Positions 1-11,875 of a stretch of DNA of 64,000 nucleotides are shown piece after piece. Below the pieces are notes generated by a model that was not told where the DNA came from, searched no databases, and saw nothing but the letters and a program-made list of their open reading frames with translations. The position numbers and the translations under genes were made by a program. This DNA comes from Zygnema cylindricum (Eukaryota; Streptophyta; Zygnematophyceae; Zygnematales; Zygnemataceae): contig JBBHKE010002683.1 in assembly GCA_037447655.1 (NCBI GenBank), positions 250,001 to 314,000 on the forward strand, written 5' to 3'. The first letter of the stretch is position 1. Each line of letters starts with the position of its first letter.

Positions 1-123
1 TAGTGCACTTGTGTCTTCGTCTGGAGTTCAATTTTGTTTTGCAGTGATCGTTCTGGAGTAAACAGAAACTCCTTGATCAGGACAGTGGGTTTTAAGGGAA
101 CAAGTGTGATAGACTTCTAAACA
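1..123 (+). repeat. 3' end of the G1 5' LTR
   Basis: This stretch matches the last part of the two complete family LTRs (ending near 18742 and 31007), including the shared GAACAAGTGTGATAGACTTC near the end. The LTR is taken to end in CA at 123, by analogy with the TAGACA ends of the other copies. The rest of this LTR lies left of the window. No clear tRNA-complementary primer site could be recognised just downstream. Confidence 0.75.
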
Positions 124-333
124 AAGCACTGTACTAAAAGCAACCCTTTCTACTTGGATTACAGGGGAAAGGAGCTTTGACTTTGGAAGCTTTCTTTTTG
201 GAAATGAGCTTCGGCTACATTCTTTACATTTTCTCTCGTTACCTCTATCATCATGGTGGGAGGAGAGACTCCGAATGACGGATTTGGAGAGTAGGGTAGG
301 CAAAAGCAGCCCGTACAGGAGAAGAAGTCTCAG

Positions 334-2400
334 ATGTTCGTGGAATTTGTACCCTTAGAGTTTGTCATTGATTCTTCGACTAAGGAACCACTTGGTGCTT
401 ATTCTCCTCCTCCTCCCAGTCTGACTTCCAAACATTACCCTTGCTTGGCAAAGGCCGCTAGGGCCTTTGTTGAGGAAAGGAAAGAATTCCGGGCTTAGGC
501 CTAGGAAAGGAACCAAGTGTCTCCCAGGGCCGGGCCAATGCGGAAGGCATAGAGGGAGCTCCATTTTTGTCCTCTTCCGGAGGTCGGGCTTCACACTTGA
601 TTCAAGATTCCTCGCGCCGAGATCCTGATTGATCCCACGGTTTTGACGGATCTACGTTGCCCAAGTCGTAAAGAACTCCTAGCCCTTCACGACCTCTATG
701 AGCTGAAGGTGAAGAAGGAGTTGGTGTAGAGAGTGGCTTGGACAGATCGAGTCAGGGTGGTTAGACCCGTGGGAGGGGTGGTGGAGATTTTGAGCAGTTT
801 TTCGGAGAGCAACTATTCACAGACGGTGCCAGACCAGTCACAAAGAGCTCCCTATTCTCGCCCTCCTTCATCTTCCTCTCAAGACACAACAGCCACTAGA
901 CCCTCCCGAGGATGCACCTCCTCGAGGCCTCGTAGAGGAGAAGGGGGTAGCGAGAGGAAAGCTCGAGATCCATTGAGGGGAAAGAGGTTTGACCACAGAA
1001 ACAGCAAGGGGATATTTGGACCTCTTCCTATAAACGAAACGTCCACAACTCTTGTGTCAGCCTCAACCAAGAAACCTTCTCCTACAGCAACTCGTGTCTG
1101 CCCAACCAAAGGGCACTTGCGATTTGAACCGACTAATCCAAAGGTTTTCGCGTATGGGACCACAAGATTTTTCCAAGGGCGAGTGGCAGACCAGACCTAA
1201 TGACCCCGAATTTCGAGGATGGGGATAGCGGATCTTACCAAAGTAGTTCAAAGGCCAAGGAACTAGTGGAAGTTCTAGAATCCTAAGGCAAGGCTACGGC
1301 GGGGGCCGGACCCGTCACAAAAGATTGGGAAGCCTTAGAGGTAGAAAGGCGAAAGTTATGGGAACAAAAATTAAAACTTATTTGGGAAGTTAGGCTTAGA
1401 TCTAGTGGAATTCTTAGCGGGCAGATTCCTCCTACACCAAAGACAAAGCCACATCCCGAAGCGCCTGCTCAAGGGACTTCTCCTCTTGCAAGCACCCAGT
1501 CCGGAGTTCCTTCCTCGGAAACGAGCCGAGAGCCTTTTCTTCAGGGGGAAGGGGGGGAAAACATTGAACCTAACATGAAGGGTTTGGGTGCACATTTACC
1601 TAGTGAGTCTGTTTCTCTTCCCCTTAAAGAGCCTACCTTTGTCTTGGTGGAGGTTGCTTCCGCTATGGAGGCAGTAGGGGAGTTACAACCGGAAGAGAGG
1701 ATTCACATTCCCTTGAGGCAGTCAACACCCCCATCACCATCTCTGGAATATCCCTAGATCTCCCATCTTCTCCTCCTCCATCTTCTCACTCCCTGAGTCT
1801 TACAACAGAGCCTTAGGACGTTCCCGCCTCCTCTCCCTCTTCATCCTTTTCTCTCGCTACAACAATCTGTGGGTCACTGGATCTGCCTGTTTTACCTTAC
1901 AAACACGACGTCTACTCACCTCCTCACCCACATTCCCCATCCTCCAATTTAGGAACTCCTCCTCTCGAGCCCTTCGAATGCAACCTAGGAGATAGACACC
2001 ATTAATGAGATAGACACACTCTCCTCAAAGCCTCCACTCGTCCCCTTCTGCGCCACCACCCATTCCCCAACGACCTCCTTTGAACTGACCTCACTTCCAC
2101 ATCCCATCGGTGGAGTAAGTTCTCACGGAAGAGCGATACTCTGTAGGATATAGGGGTGCAGTGGGGAACATTCTTCCTCCAACAATATTTACAAGAGTTG
2201 GTACTTCCTCTGTGGGAGGGGGATCCAAACCTCTCAGGGCAGCATCTTCTACTATAGGAGGAGACGGTCTCGGTCTTGAGGAAGAAGACATGATGTCATC
2301 TTGCCTACTCAGTTTATCAATCCAACCGGGCCCTCCTATTCCTAGTTCACAAATTCTGTAGAGGAAGAAAAGGAAATGGGGGATATCCGGATCTTTACCA
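334..2400 (+). pseudogene. Gypsy G1 gag-like N-terminal region (degraded)
   Basis: After a leader at 124-333, an ATG at 334 opens a frame starting MFVEFVPLEFVIDSS that is stopped near 495. Further open pieces follow, such as a Ser/Pro/Arg-rich stretch at about 733-1200. The position between the 5' LTR and the zinc knuckle argues for gag. No capsid fold can be recognised by eye. About 743-1320 reappears inverted at 31299-31918, which confirms it as family sequence and not unrelated DNA. From about 1200 to 2400 the region is a serine/proline-rich patchwork with many stops and nothing else identifiable. Confidence 0.45.
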
Positions 2401-4050
2401 GAGATAGCTTGGGGATCGCAATTTCAAATTTGGAATTGTTGTGGAAATCATTCACTTAATCCGAGATCAACAAATACAGGAGAGGAGCTATTCCGGATGA
2501 TTTTAAAACAACCTTTGTCCCAATGATGGTCTAATACCTTTTTGAATGGGCATTGGCGGATTACAAAGAGCGACACCCACTTTTGATGGCTCCCAACATC
2601 AAGATCTCAGATCCAGCTCTTGAGGCTACTATTTTTCAAGCGGAGGCTGACTTGGCTGCAGCATCTGCAACACCTGTGAGTGTTACCTTCACAGATAACA
2701 TGAAACTACAAGCTCAAGGAAGAGCCTATGTTAACCATCTACAAGCCATTCAAGCAGCCCGGGCGGTAACTCGCATGGTTTCCAACCCTAACCCTTGTAC
2801 TACTCTGTTGAATATCTGTAGGCTCCTCTTTATCGTGAGGAACAAGTCTATGATCTAATAATTCACGAAATTCCGCTCCTTGAAGAAAGAGACTCCGTAG
2901 ACCATCTTTAACCAACTCTCCAACCTTTGTTAGAAAAAAAAGCTGTCCACTATTGATCTTTCGACGATGGCAACCAAATATTTCATCGCTGTCCATAATT
3001 CATTCAGGCCAACAGGGCAAATTGCTCTAGATAATTAGATTGTCGAACAGGCAATTCAGGACATTAATCCTTTAGCTAATAAGATTTCGTTGTTGGCGAT
3101 GAAGTTGTATGATCACTTTGTTCATAGTGAGGCAGCGGAGAAGGTCGTGACCGACAAGGCACGCGTAAATTTTGCATGATTCGCCAGGGAGACCTCTTTG
3201 AGTGAGGAGGAAAAGGCTGAACTTTAAGCTTTGCGGAAGCTCAAAGGGAAGCAAGTGGCTAAGAGCCGGTCAAAAGCGACAAAGGGAGCAGACGAAAGAG
3301 TTATTCTTTACAATTGCCTAAATTGTCAGCAAACTGGCCATGGGTGGAAGCACAACACACTAAAACATAAATCGGAGCTGGCCTTGAAGCTAAAACAATA
3401 GGAGAAACAACGTGCAGAAAGGACCTGGAGGCACTAAGAAAGGCATAAAGAGGAAGGGGGGGGAGAGAAGACCGAAGTAATCAATGACACTTACCCTCCA
3501 ACTCCCTGAGGAGAAACCGCCAAAATTTCACAATTCTAGCTGCGACAAATCAAACTTCTAAAGTTTGATGACGCCCACATCTCAAATGAAATCGGCAGTA
3601 AATACACCTCCAAAAGAACGAAATGCGAGGCTTGCGGTTTTCCTCGAGAATAAGGAAACGCAATGTTTCCGAAAGAATGGAGTTCCTAAAAAAATGATGC
3701 AGTTTGCCCTATTTACTGGAAAAGGAGAAATTATCGTTAACCCTCTCCCACTTCAACTCCTCAACCTTTGGGGACGCCGAGTTTTGCTTACCAAGGAGGA
3801 ACTGGAGCGAGCACCAGTGGCTACAACAAGACTTACACCGGAATTCATCATCCAGCAGTTGAGTCAGCAGCTGGCCGCAATGGCCGCAGAAATGGCTGCT
3901 CTCCGCTTGGGATCATCTCCCGGCTTGCTCAACTCATGGCAGCACAACAACTCCAAAAATAGAAACAAGAGTTGTTACAAAAGTTTGCGGAGCTTGAGCT
4001 TCAAAGCACAGCGGGTGGTATTGATGATGACTAATTAGGTTGGGATTTGG
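2401..4050 (+). pseudogene. Gypsy G1 gag C-terminal region with zinc-knuckle remnant
   Basis: A fairly clean frame at about 2553-2858 (residues such as APNIKISDPALEAT) looks like an alpha-helical capsid-type segment. A nucleocapsid knuckle follows at 3315-3356, reading CLNCQQTGHGWKHN: the spacing is C-x2-C-x4-H-x4, but the last cysteine is replaced by Asn. Downstream (about 3840-3930) is an Ala/Gln/Leu-rich helix-forming piece. Together this is what a Gypsy gag looks like between capsid and protease. Several frames and stops are involved, so it is not translatable as it stands. Confidence 0.5.
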
Positions 4051-4750
4051 AACCCCCAAATGCCCACCATGCTCGAACTTTCCTATCCGGAGTTTAAAAT
4101 GTTAGGGTGGGAGATAGCTGCCGCCAACTCCGCAATTCCACCTTGATGCAAAGATAAGACAGGCAGAAAATGGATCAGAGGGACCACAACCGGTAAGCTA
4201 CCGGTCCTTTGTCCTTTACTCCCCAAGCTGTAATGCTGAACATCGCCTCGGAATATAACCCACTCATCCGCCATCTCTTCCCCCCAAACCTAAATTGCCT
4301 TTTGGTTTCGAGAACTACGAGAGCGAGAAACAACAACAAGAAAAGGAGTCATTGGAACAAGAGAAAAAATACAATTAGGACTAGTTTGAGAGATACATGG
4401 CAGAACACCCGGAAAATGACACTCCCCAAACTTGGCTAATCCTAGATTTCGGCCCCGAGAATGACGAGGAAGAAAGACAAGATAAGGATCCACACAAACG
4501 GGATTAACTCCCATCTTCACCGAAAGCTACCCTTCCTTCCTCCAAACCGGCTGTCATGCTAGTCCGGCACCTCATGCCATTCGCCCTCACCCACATAAAG
4601 ACTCTAGCATCCTCCCACAACTTGCCCGAAAAAATCCTCATTCAGGCATTGGGAGAAGAAATCCACTCTGGAAAAGGGAGGGTCGACAGGGCCACTTCGC
4701 CAACCGCAGTGTTTTTTTCCACAGATCCGAAAACCCCTATAGAGGATAGG
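4051..4750 (+). pseudogene. Gypsy G1 gag-protease linker
   Basis: No conserved domain is visible. The segment is homologous to G2 around 23155-23345 (shared residues such as LIQALGEEIH), so it belongs to the polyprotein upstream of the protease. Copia A interrupts it at 4750. The Gypsy sequence resumes at 11227 with about twenty bases that repeat the left flank. Confidence 0.5.
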
Positions 4751-5806
4751 TCCTCCATAAGTCCTCAGAGTGGACACCTTCCAAGAAGCCTCTAAGATAA
4801 CCCTGACCCCTTTGTGTTTCAACAAGAACAACTACCACCCTGGCGCAGAAGAACTCTAACCAACTTCACCCCAATAAAGGCAAGACTCCCTTGAGTTGAT
4901 AGCAAAAAGAATCTCTGAATTTCCTCCCATGAGCACAAAGCTATGTAGGGTCAAAGTTGACCTTTTGTATTAAAGCTCCTTGGGAGAGAGGGTCATATCT
5001 CCTAAATTTTGTAAGTCCTATCTCTCTCACATAATCTATCTACTATTGTACGGAGCCAATTAGATTACTGCTCCGTACACAAAAGTAGAGTTGCCGATGT
5101 ACTTTTTGTACGGACATTGTACGACATGGCCTTAATGTTGACACATGTTATATCCGCATTTGGTGCCGTAATCTCCGAAGATACCACGATCCAATGTAGT
5201 TTCGCCGCGTGTCATCCGATGTGGCGATGACCACAAACCATCGAAATCCTTTTCCGCGATCTCGGTGTTTAATTCCGGCCGTCTGATTAAATTCACATTT
5301 AACCGTAGCCGTAATAAATACATGCGCGGTATTCGTTTTGGTAAAGAAATAAATGGACGATATTGGTTTTTTATCTGTACCGTAATCCGTACTTTTACAT
5401 TAGTGGATCTATGTCTCCCGTAAAACTATTTCAGTTAAATGAACTATCCTATGTGTAAATGTTTAATTAATTATCAAATCCTATAATATGTAACACTATC
5501 TTTAGAGTAAACGGTTTAAAGCTAACGGCTACCGCCTTATTTCCTGCCGGCAGGTTACAGGTTCAAATCTTGGAGGTGGCATATATATTTTAGTAAATAT
5601 ATACTTAATTATAAATAAACTAATATTTATATCCCGTTAACCTCTGGAAAGCCTAGGTAGCCATGGCTCTAGCTTCCTCTCCAATTTCTTAGTGACTGCG
5701 ACAATTTTGAGAGTTGGAGTGAGAAGTTAGAGGTAGACTGCCTTGATTTCTTTCTATATTTCTCTTCCAACCTAGAAAATACTTTAAAAGACCATTAATT
5801 TCTACA
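4751..5806 (-). repeat. 3' LTR of copia A (terminus truncated)
   Basis: Homologous to 10160-11226 over its whole length. The inner end reads TGTAGAAATT on the minus strand and is preceded by a purine tract. The outer end lacks the TGAAACTCTGAGACC segment seen at 10160 and joins directly to Gypsy sequence. Confidence 0.85.
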
Positions 5807-5818
5807 CTCCCGTTATTT
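5807..5818 (-). promoter_or_regulatory. Polypurine tract of copia A
   Basis: The minus strand reads AATAACGGGAG immediately before the 3' LTR start TGTAGAAA. This is the expected site and composition for plus-strand DNA priming in an LTR retrotransposon. Confidence 0.65.
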
Positions 5819-5819
5819 T

Positions 5820-7370
5820 CTAGTCAATCTTTAATTTCAAACAACACTTCTCCCAACAGAAAATTAGCTTAAAGGAAGGCACAGGTTTGGTCATGATATC
5901 TGCTACCATCTCCCTATCTTGTCTGTACTCTAAACTGATTATTTTATTTCCTACTTTCTCTCTAACAAAGCTGAGTCTGATGTCCATGTGTTTCACTTTA
6001 AAATGATGTTTAGGATTGGCAGAAATAGCGATTACTGCCTGATTATCACAAAAAAAAATTTGCACACCACTCTTAATTTGACCAAGCTCACCAAGCAAAG
6101 ACTTGACCAACATCAATTCTTTTACAGTAGAACAAGAGGCCATATATTCAGCCTCCGTGGTGGACTGAGCAATAACTTTTTGTTGTTTGCTACTCCAACA
6201 GCAAGCCCCATCTTCCACATATAATACATATCCAGAAGTGCATCTCCTCATCGGAGCATCACCATAACTGGCATCACTCCAAGAAGTGATGTCAGTATTC
6301 TCCCCACCCAAATGCAACCATAAATCCCTAGTTCCTATCAAATATCTAAAGACTCTCTTAGCTACTTCCCAATCCCTCTTAGTGGGAGCATTTAGACTTC
6401 TACTCAGCACTTCTACAGCTACAGCTAAATCTGGCCGGTTAAAATTCATAAAATAGATTAGACTTCCCACTACTTGCTTGTAAGGAATAGTCTACATGAA
6501 CTTATGTTCTTCAGGAGATAATTCCTCGTCTAAGACTATGACTCCTTCTTCCTCACTCCCCTCACTTCCATTCTTCAACTCTATTGGAGTTGTACAACTA
6601 TTAGCTTTATCCATCTGAAATTTTTCAAGCATGTTCCCTATTGCTTCCTTTTGAGTCAATCTTATAATCTTTCTTTTTCGGTCTCTTTCTACTTGAATTC
6701 CCAAAATATATTTTGCTTCCCCCATATCTTTCATTTCAAATCTCCCCTTAAGATTAGTTTTAAGTTTTTTATTTTTTTCCATTGATTTACTTAAAACAAG
6801 CAAATCTTCAACATAAATTGCAATAAATATAAAACCTTCCTCATCTTCGAAAACATAGATTGAGTGATCTGAAATGATCTGGATATATCCTTGACCGGTA
6901 AGAAACTAATCAAGCTTCTTATTCCACAGTTGAGGCGCCTGTTTCAAACCATAAAGAGATTTAATCAGCCGGCATACCTTACTCTCTTCTCCTTTCTCCA
7001 CAAACCCTTCGGGTTGTCGCATGAAGATCTCCTCTTCCAATTCTCCATGCAAAAAGGTTGTCTTGATGTCCATCTGGTGCACTTCCATGTCTTCCGCTGC
7101 TGCCAGGCTGAGAAGTATGCGGAAGGAGGGAAATCTGACGACCGGGGGAAAGGTTTCCTTGTTGTCAATTCCATCCTTTTGTGTAAATCCCTTTGCCACT
7201 AATCTGGCCTTGTAGCGCTCAATTGTGTTATCTGAGTTAAGTTTTAATTTGAAAACCCACTTACAACCGATTAGTTTTCGGTTAGGTGGACAATCCACCA
7301 GCTCCCAAGTATCGGTTGCCATAATTGAGGCCATCTCCTCATTGATGACTGTCTTCCACTAGTTTCTTCT
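5820..7370 (-). pseudogene. Copia A reverse transcriptase and RNase H
   Basis: The RT starts near 7334 with the Copia signature TWELVDCP, then KWVFKLKLNSD, ARLVAKGFTQ, HQMDIKTTFLHGEL and LYGLKQAP. The catalytic box at 6804-6815 reads YVED where Copia normally has YVDD, so one catalytic aspartate is replaced by glutamate. RNase H (5820-6470) shows GSLIYFMNFNRPDL, WSDASYGD, STTEAEYMA and KHMDIRLSFVRE, ending close to the polypurine tract. Stops at about 6905 and 6490 separate the pieces. It would copy genomic RNA to DNA in virus-like particles if intact; in this state it should be inactive. Confidence 0.9.
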
Positions 7371-9080
7371 AGACACGTCATCCCCTCTCCATAAGCCTAA
7401 GGTTCATCTTGATGAGATAGTTTTGTTACCTTGTTATTAACCTGTTTTTCTTGCAATCTTTTGCTACTTCTCCTCCCCCCCCTCAAAATCTGAGGTCAGA
7501 ATAGATGGTTCTCGTGGATTCTTTCAAACAATCTCGGCTTCTCCCCTATCCCTTGATTCCGAATCAATTTCCACCATGTCTTCCGCTTCGGGTAGAGTTT
7601 TCATTAGATTTTCTACAGCCGAGTCCTTTTCGGTTTGATTTGTGTCTACAAAAATGTCATCTTCTCTAAAACCTAGATAGTTAGGAAGCTCAAAGTCATC
7701 GGAATTTTCTGACTCGTATCTGATATTTACTAACTTTGTATACTTATAGGGATCCCCAGAATTTCTTTCATCCATAACTACTAGATGCTTTACTAAGATT
7801 ATATCTTCCCTTTTTAGATCGTAAACTGTATATCCTTTAACATCCTCATCATAACCTAATAAGTATTCCCGTTTTCCTTTAGGATCTAGCTTCCAATTAG
7901 ATCGATCTGTATCTAGACTGAATACTTGACTGTCGAAAACCTTTAAGTGAGATATGTCTGGTTTCCGGCCTTTCTATCTAAAATAAGGTGTTTGATCTTT
8001 TATAGCTGAAGTTAGAACTCTATTTTTGAGGTAATTAGCATAGTTCATTGCTTCTGCCCAAAACCTTTTTCCTATCTTTTTATCTGACAACATACTTCTA
8101 GCATTATCACATAGTGTTCTATTTAACCTTTCAGCTACCCCATTCTGTTCTGGGTTTTCTGGAACTGTCTTTTGGTGTTGGACCCCATCTTCCCTCAGAA
8201 AATCCTCAAACTGGTTAGAAGTATACTCTCCACCATTGTCACTCCTTATTCTTTTGATTGGATTTTCATGGAGTTTTTCGCTCCATGCTTTATAGTGTCT
8301 AAAACAATCCTGAGTTTCGGACTTGTTTTTCAAAAAATACACTCAAGAATACCAAGACTAATCATCAATGATAGTCATCATAAATCTCTTCCCCCTCGGT
8401 GAGGGCACTTTAGCCGCTCACCAAATATTTTTGTGTACTAGATCTATAATTTTTTCTCCCTTGTAGTTGGTTGTTTTAGGAAAGGGTAATATGTGTGCTT
8501 TACCTTGAGCACATCCACTACAATCACTTATAATATCACTCTAACTGAACTGAATCCCTTCCACCACTCCCACCTTTTTCATCTCTCTTAACATATCTAG
8601 ATTTACATGCCCAAGCCTCTTATGCCACATCATAATATCATGAACACCAGCATAAAAAAGATTCTTCGTTTCATTTCTTAAAATCAGCCTAAACATCCCA
8701 TGGCTACCTTTCTCAGCAATGAAATAGACATCCTCCTGAAAACAAGCAGTAAAGACTCCTTCCCTTATGCTAGTAAAAAAACCCTTATCATCTAATACAG
8801 ATGTAAAGATGAGGTTTTTGTTCAGCTTTGGAATAAACAATACATTCGAGAATGTTACTATGGATGTCTTTCCTTCTACTAACACTTTCACATCTACTGA
8901 TCCTACAAGAGTAGTGGTGATTATCCTCCCATCCCCGAACTCTATCTCTACGGTGGGAATCTTTCTTATCTTATTCAAAATGTGTCTATCCTTACACATG
9001 TGCATGGAGACACCTGAATCTATAATCTAACTTGTTTCACCTTTAAACCCATCGAAAGGATATTTTTAACTTCGTGGAAT
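7371..9080 (-). pseudogene. Copia A protease and integrase
   Basis: The protease active site DSG is encoded at 9012-9020 (IIDSGVSMHMCKD); a stop lies just upstream. A GAG-pre-integrase segment with MMWHKRLGHVNLDML follows at about 8600, then the zinc-binding Cys pair near 8510, then the integrase core. The core includes RIRSDNGGEYTS and PEQNGVAERLNRTL at about 8130-8260. After that comes the usual Copia linker with GYDEDVKGYTVYD and an acidic region at 7524-7775. Stops at about 7980, 8340 and 8540 break the frame. Confidence 0.88.
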
Positions 9081-9119
9081 TTCGACCTCGTTTTTCGCAT
9101 CCAACTCCTCATCCAAAAG

Positions 9120-10155
9120 GAGCTCATCTTCCTCGTCCTTGGATTCCGCCACATGTACTTTTGTCAAAAGGGCCTTTTTCTTTCCTCACAAGGTACCACC
9201 GGTCTGCCCCTCCTTTAACCGAAGCTCGGTTAGCTTAGTGCACTCTGCCATATACTGCCCCAGTTTCTTGCAAAAAAGACATAAACCTTTGGGCGCCCTT
9301 TTCGCACGAACTTGTCGGCATGATTTTTCTGCTCCCTTCCCCCATAATTTCCGACCAGTTTCCGTGAATCCTTGTTCCTCCAATCGGTCGAAGTTACCAA
9401 TGCTTGGCCACTCTTCCCTCCCCTTCGGATATTAATCGTATTCTCCCGAACGAGAATCATCCCTACCACTGAGTTCCATATCCAACTTAATTCCGGCAAG
9501 TCCTGCACACGGTTGACTATGTTCTTGAACTCATCGGGTAACTTAATTAGTAAACAGTTAACCTTTTCTGTTTCACTAAAACCTTTTCCCGCACTCTCTA
9601 GCTCTATGAAGAGTGAAGCAAGCTCATTGCAAAAATCTAACATTTTCCCCCCTTTGTATACATTTTCCTTAACTTTCTGATCAGTAAGCTGTTGTTGTAG
9701 AATCGTACCACTTCAGTACATCTCTATGAGAGCCATCCATAGATCCGATTCCCTTTCTACCTGCAAATGAGGACATGCAAGTCCTTCAGTAAGATGGCGT
9801 AGGATGAAGTGCTTTGCCGCCATATTGTTGAAATCCGTGGTTTGAGTATCATTCTCCTCGTTCCTCGGAATAGTTGACAAGAATGCTGAACCACTTGCTA
9901 TTGGTGTGGTCGTCTCCTTCTCCTTTCCTTTGTCCACCACCTCTCCTTCCTTTGTCTCTCCGTTGAAGATGGATGTCCTATCTTTGTGAATCTACATCCT
10001 TCAAACCTCGAAGGAATTCTAAGATTTGATGGACTCCCCAATCGTCCACTCACTATCCCCCAAAACCTTTTTTCGCATAGAGCTCTTATCATCATACTTT
10101 CCTAGTATATGAAGCCATTTCCATTAAAGATTAGTACCCTAGAGGGTAGGCCCAT
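9120..10155 (-). pseudogene. Copia A gag
   Basis: Gag starts at the ATG at 10155-10153, which lies inside the primer-binding site. It reads MGLPSRVLIFNG before a stop where copia C has Trp. Conserved pieces follow: ALCEKRFWGIVSG, NNMAAKHFILRHLTEG, MLDFCNELASLFIELE. The nucleocapsid knuckle near 9290 reads CLFCKKLGQYMAEC, with Gln in place of the zinc-binding His that copia C retains. The UBN2-type gag and single CCHC knuckle fit Ty1/Copia. Frames shift at least twice. Confidence 0.85.
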
Positions 10156-10159
10156 AACT
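10145..10159 (-). promoter_or_regulatory. Primer-binding site of copia A (anticodon-arm type)
   Basis: Directly after the 5' LTR end the minus strand reads AGTTATGGGCCTACC. One or two bases apart, this is the complement of the anticodon stem-loop of plant initiator tRNA-Met (from memory GGUGGGCCCAUAACC). The ATG within it is the gag start codon. Confidence 0.7.
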
Positions 10160-11226
10160 TGAAACTCTGAGACCTCCATAAGTTCTCAGAGTGGATAGCT
10201 TCCAAGAAGCCTCTTGGATAACCATGCCCCCTTTGTGTTTCAGCAAGATTAACTGACACCGTGGCAAACAAAAACGCTGACCAACTTCACCCATATGAAG
10301 GCAAGACTCCCTTGAGTCGATAGCAAAAAGAATCTCTGAATTTGCTCCCCTGAGCAGTAAGTTATGGAGGGTCAAAGTTTACCTTTTGTACAGAACCTCT
10401 TTGGGAGCGAGGGTCCTACCTTCTAATTTTTCTAAGTCCTATCTCTCTCACAGACTCTATCTACTGATGTACGGAGCCAATCAGATTTCAGTTTCGTACA
10501 CAAAAGTACAGCTGCTGGTGTACTTTCTGTAGGAACATTGTACGACATGGCCTTAATGTCGACACGTGGTATGTCCGGATTCGCTCCCTTAATCCTCGGA
10601 GATGTCGCGATCCAATGTCATTCCGCCATGTGTCATCCGATGTGGCGATGACCACAAACCGCCGAAATCCTCTTCCGTGATCTCGGCGTTAATTTTGGCC
10701 GTCCGATTAAATTCACATTTAATCGTAGTCGTAATAAATACATGCGCGGTATTCGTTTCATTAGAGAAATAAATGCACGATATTGGTTTCTTATCCGTAC
10801 CGTAATCCGTACTTTTACATTACTGGATCTATGTCTCCCGTAAAACTATTTCAGTTAAATGAACAATCCTACATGTAAATATTTAATTAATTATCAAACC
10901 CTATAATACGTAACACTATCTCTAGAGTAAACGGTTTAAAGCTATCGGCTATTGTCTAATTTTCGGCCGGCAGGTTGCAGGTTCAAATCTTGGAGGTGGC
11001 ATACATATGTTAGTAAATATATCCTTAATTATAAATAAACTAATATTCATATACCGTAAACCTCTAGATAGCCTAGGTAGCCATGGCTCTAGCTTCCTCT
11101 CTAATTTCTCAATGACTGCGACAAGTTTGAGAGTTAGAGAGAGAAGTTAGAGGTAGACGACCTCGAATTCTTTCTTTATTTCTATTCAGACCTAGAAAAT
11201 ACTTTAAAAGACCATTATTTTCTACA
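10160..11226 (-). repeat. 5' LTR of copia A
   Basis: A 1067-bp LTR, TGTAGAAAAT to GAGTTTCA on the minus strand. It matches 4751-5806 and, more distantly, the copia C LTR. Its outer end abuts AAAACCCCTATAG of G1. Confidence 0.88.
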
Positions 11227-11310
11227 AAAACCCCTATAGTGGATAGGGACTATAAAGCCTTATCAGTGGCTCTTATAGTGAACTGAACAAGAAACTTCGA
11301 GCTCAACTAG

Positions 11311-11660
11311 TATGGAGGATACAAGGACGCTGTGGTCGACATTGGAGCGCTTAGTAGTCTCATCATCACCTCTGCTTTGCAAAAAATGCCCAAGGAACTC
11401 TGGCCCGAAATCAGCCCTAGCAATATCTACTTAAGCACGGTAAGCAGCGGCAGTCAACCCGTCAATAGGATTATCAAAGGCATAGAAATCGAGTTTTCTG
11501 ATGACAGAGGCCAACCGGTGAAAATTGAGCTTCCCTTCTTAGTGGTGGAAGGGACTCAATTTGAAATTCTGTTAGGAATGGCTTTTTAGACCAAATTAAA
11601 TATGAGAGTGAGCATGTGGAAACAAGAGTGTACCATTCGGGACCCCAAAAATCTCGAAGG
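11311..11660 (+). pseudogene. Gypsy G1 aspartic protease
   Basis: Retropepsin-like domain that would cleave the polyprotein. The sequence DAVVDIGALSSLIITSAL stands where the family has DTGA, so the catalytic Thr is replaced by Ile. About 80 residues on is FEILLGMAF, the usual second conserved block (ILLGMDF-like). The same block in G2 is at about 23395-23660 (VVVTGALPSLI ... FEIMLGMAN). The DNMT segment follows it. Confidence 0.75.
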
Positions 11661-11875
11661 AACCAAAGTGGTGGTTCTTTTTTATTTATGGAATCTGGGG
11701 AAGACAAATTTCTTGGTGTCTCGTTGCTACCTTATGTATACAACATCCTCTCTGACGGAATTATTTGGCACTTCCACAGATATAGCCGAAGAAATCTAAC
11801 GATTCCCCATTTCGAAGCGGTGGGAAGAGGAATACAAGAATAGATTATTACTGGTGGCAAAATTGCGCACTATGA

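Larger units (their letters stand above)
4751..11226 (-). mobile_element. Ty1/Copia element A, nested in G1
   Basis: This element is complete in layout but degraded. On the minus strand it has a 5' LTR (10160-11226), primer-binding site, gag with zinc knuckle, protease (DSG), integrase, reverse transcriptase, RNase H, polypurine tract and 3' LTR (4751-5806). The order integrase before RT marks it as Copia. Gag, protease-integrase and RT-RNase H are each broken by stops. LTRs and gag are closely related to copia C at the right end of the window. Its left boundary is abnormal (see findings): the last 14 or so bases of the 3' LTR are missing. Confidence 0.9.

Noticed and set aside
5510-5583. tRNA gene suggested by GGTTCAAATC and GCTAACGGCTA in the copia A LTR
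   Set aside because: No 7-bp acceptor stem pairs across a tRNA-sized interval and no anticodon arm can be drawn, so only a tRNA-like element is reported.
4751-11226. Copia A as an intact, active element
   Set aside because: Stops in gag, integrase and RT, a changed catalytic box and a damaged LTR end exclude activity.
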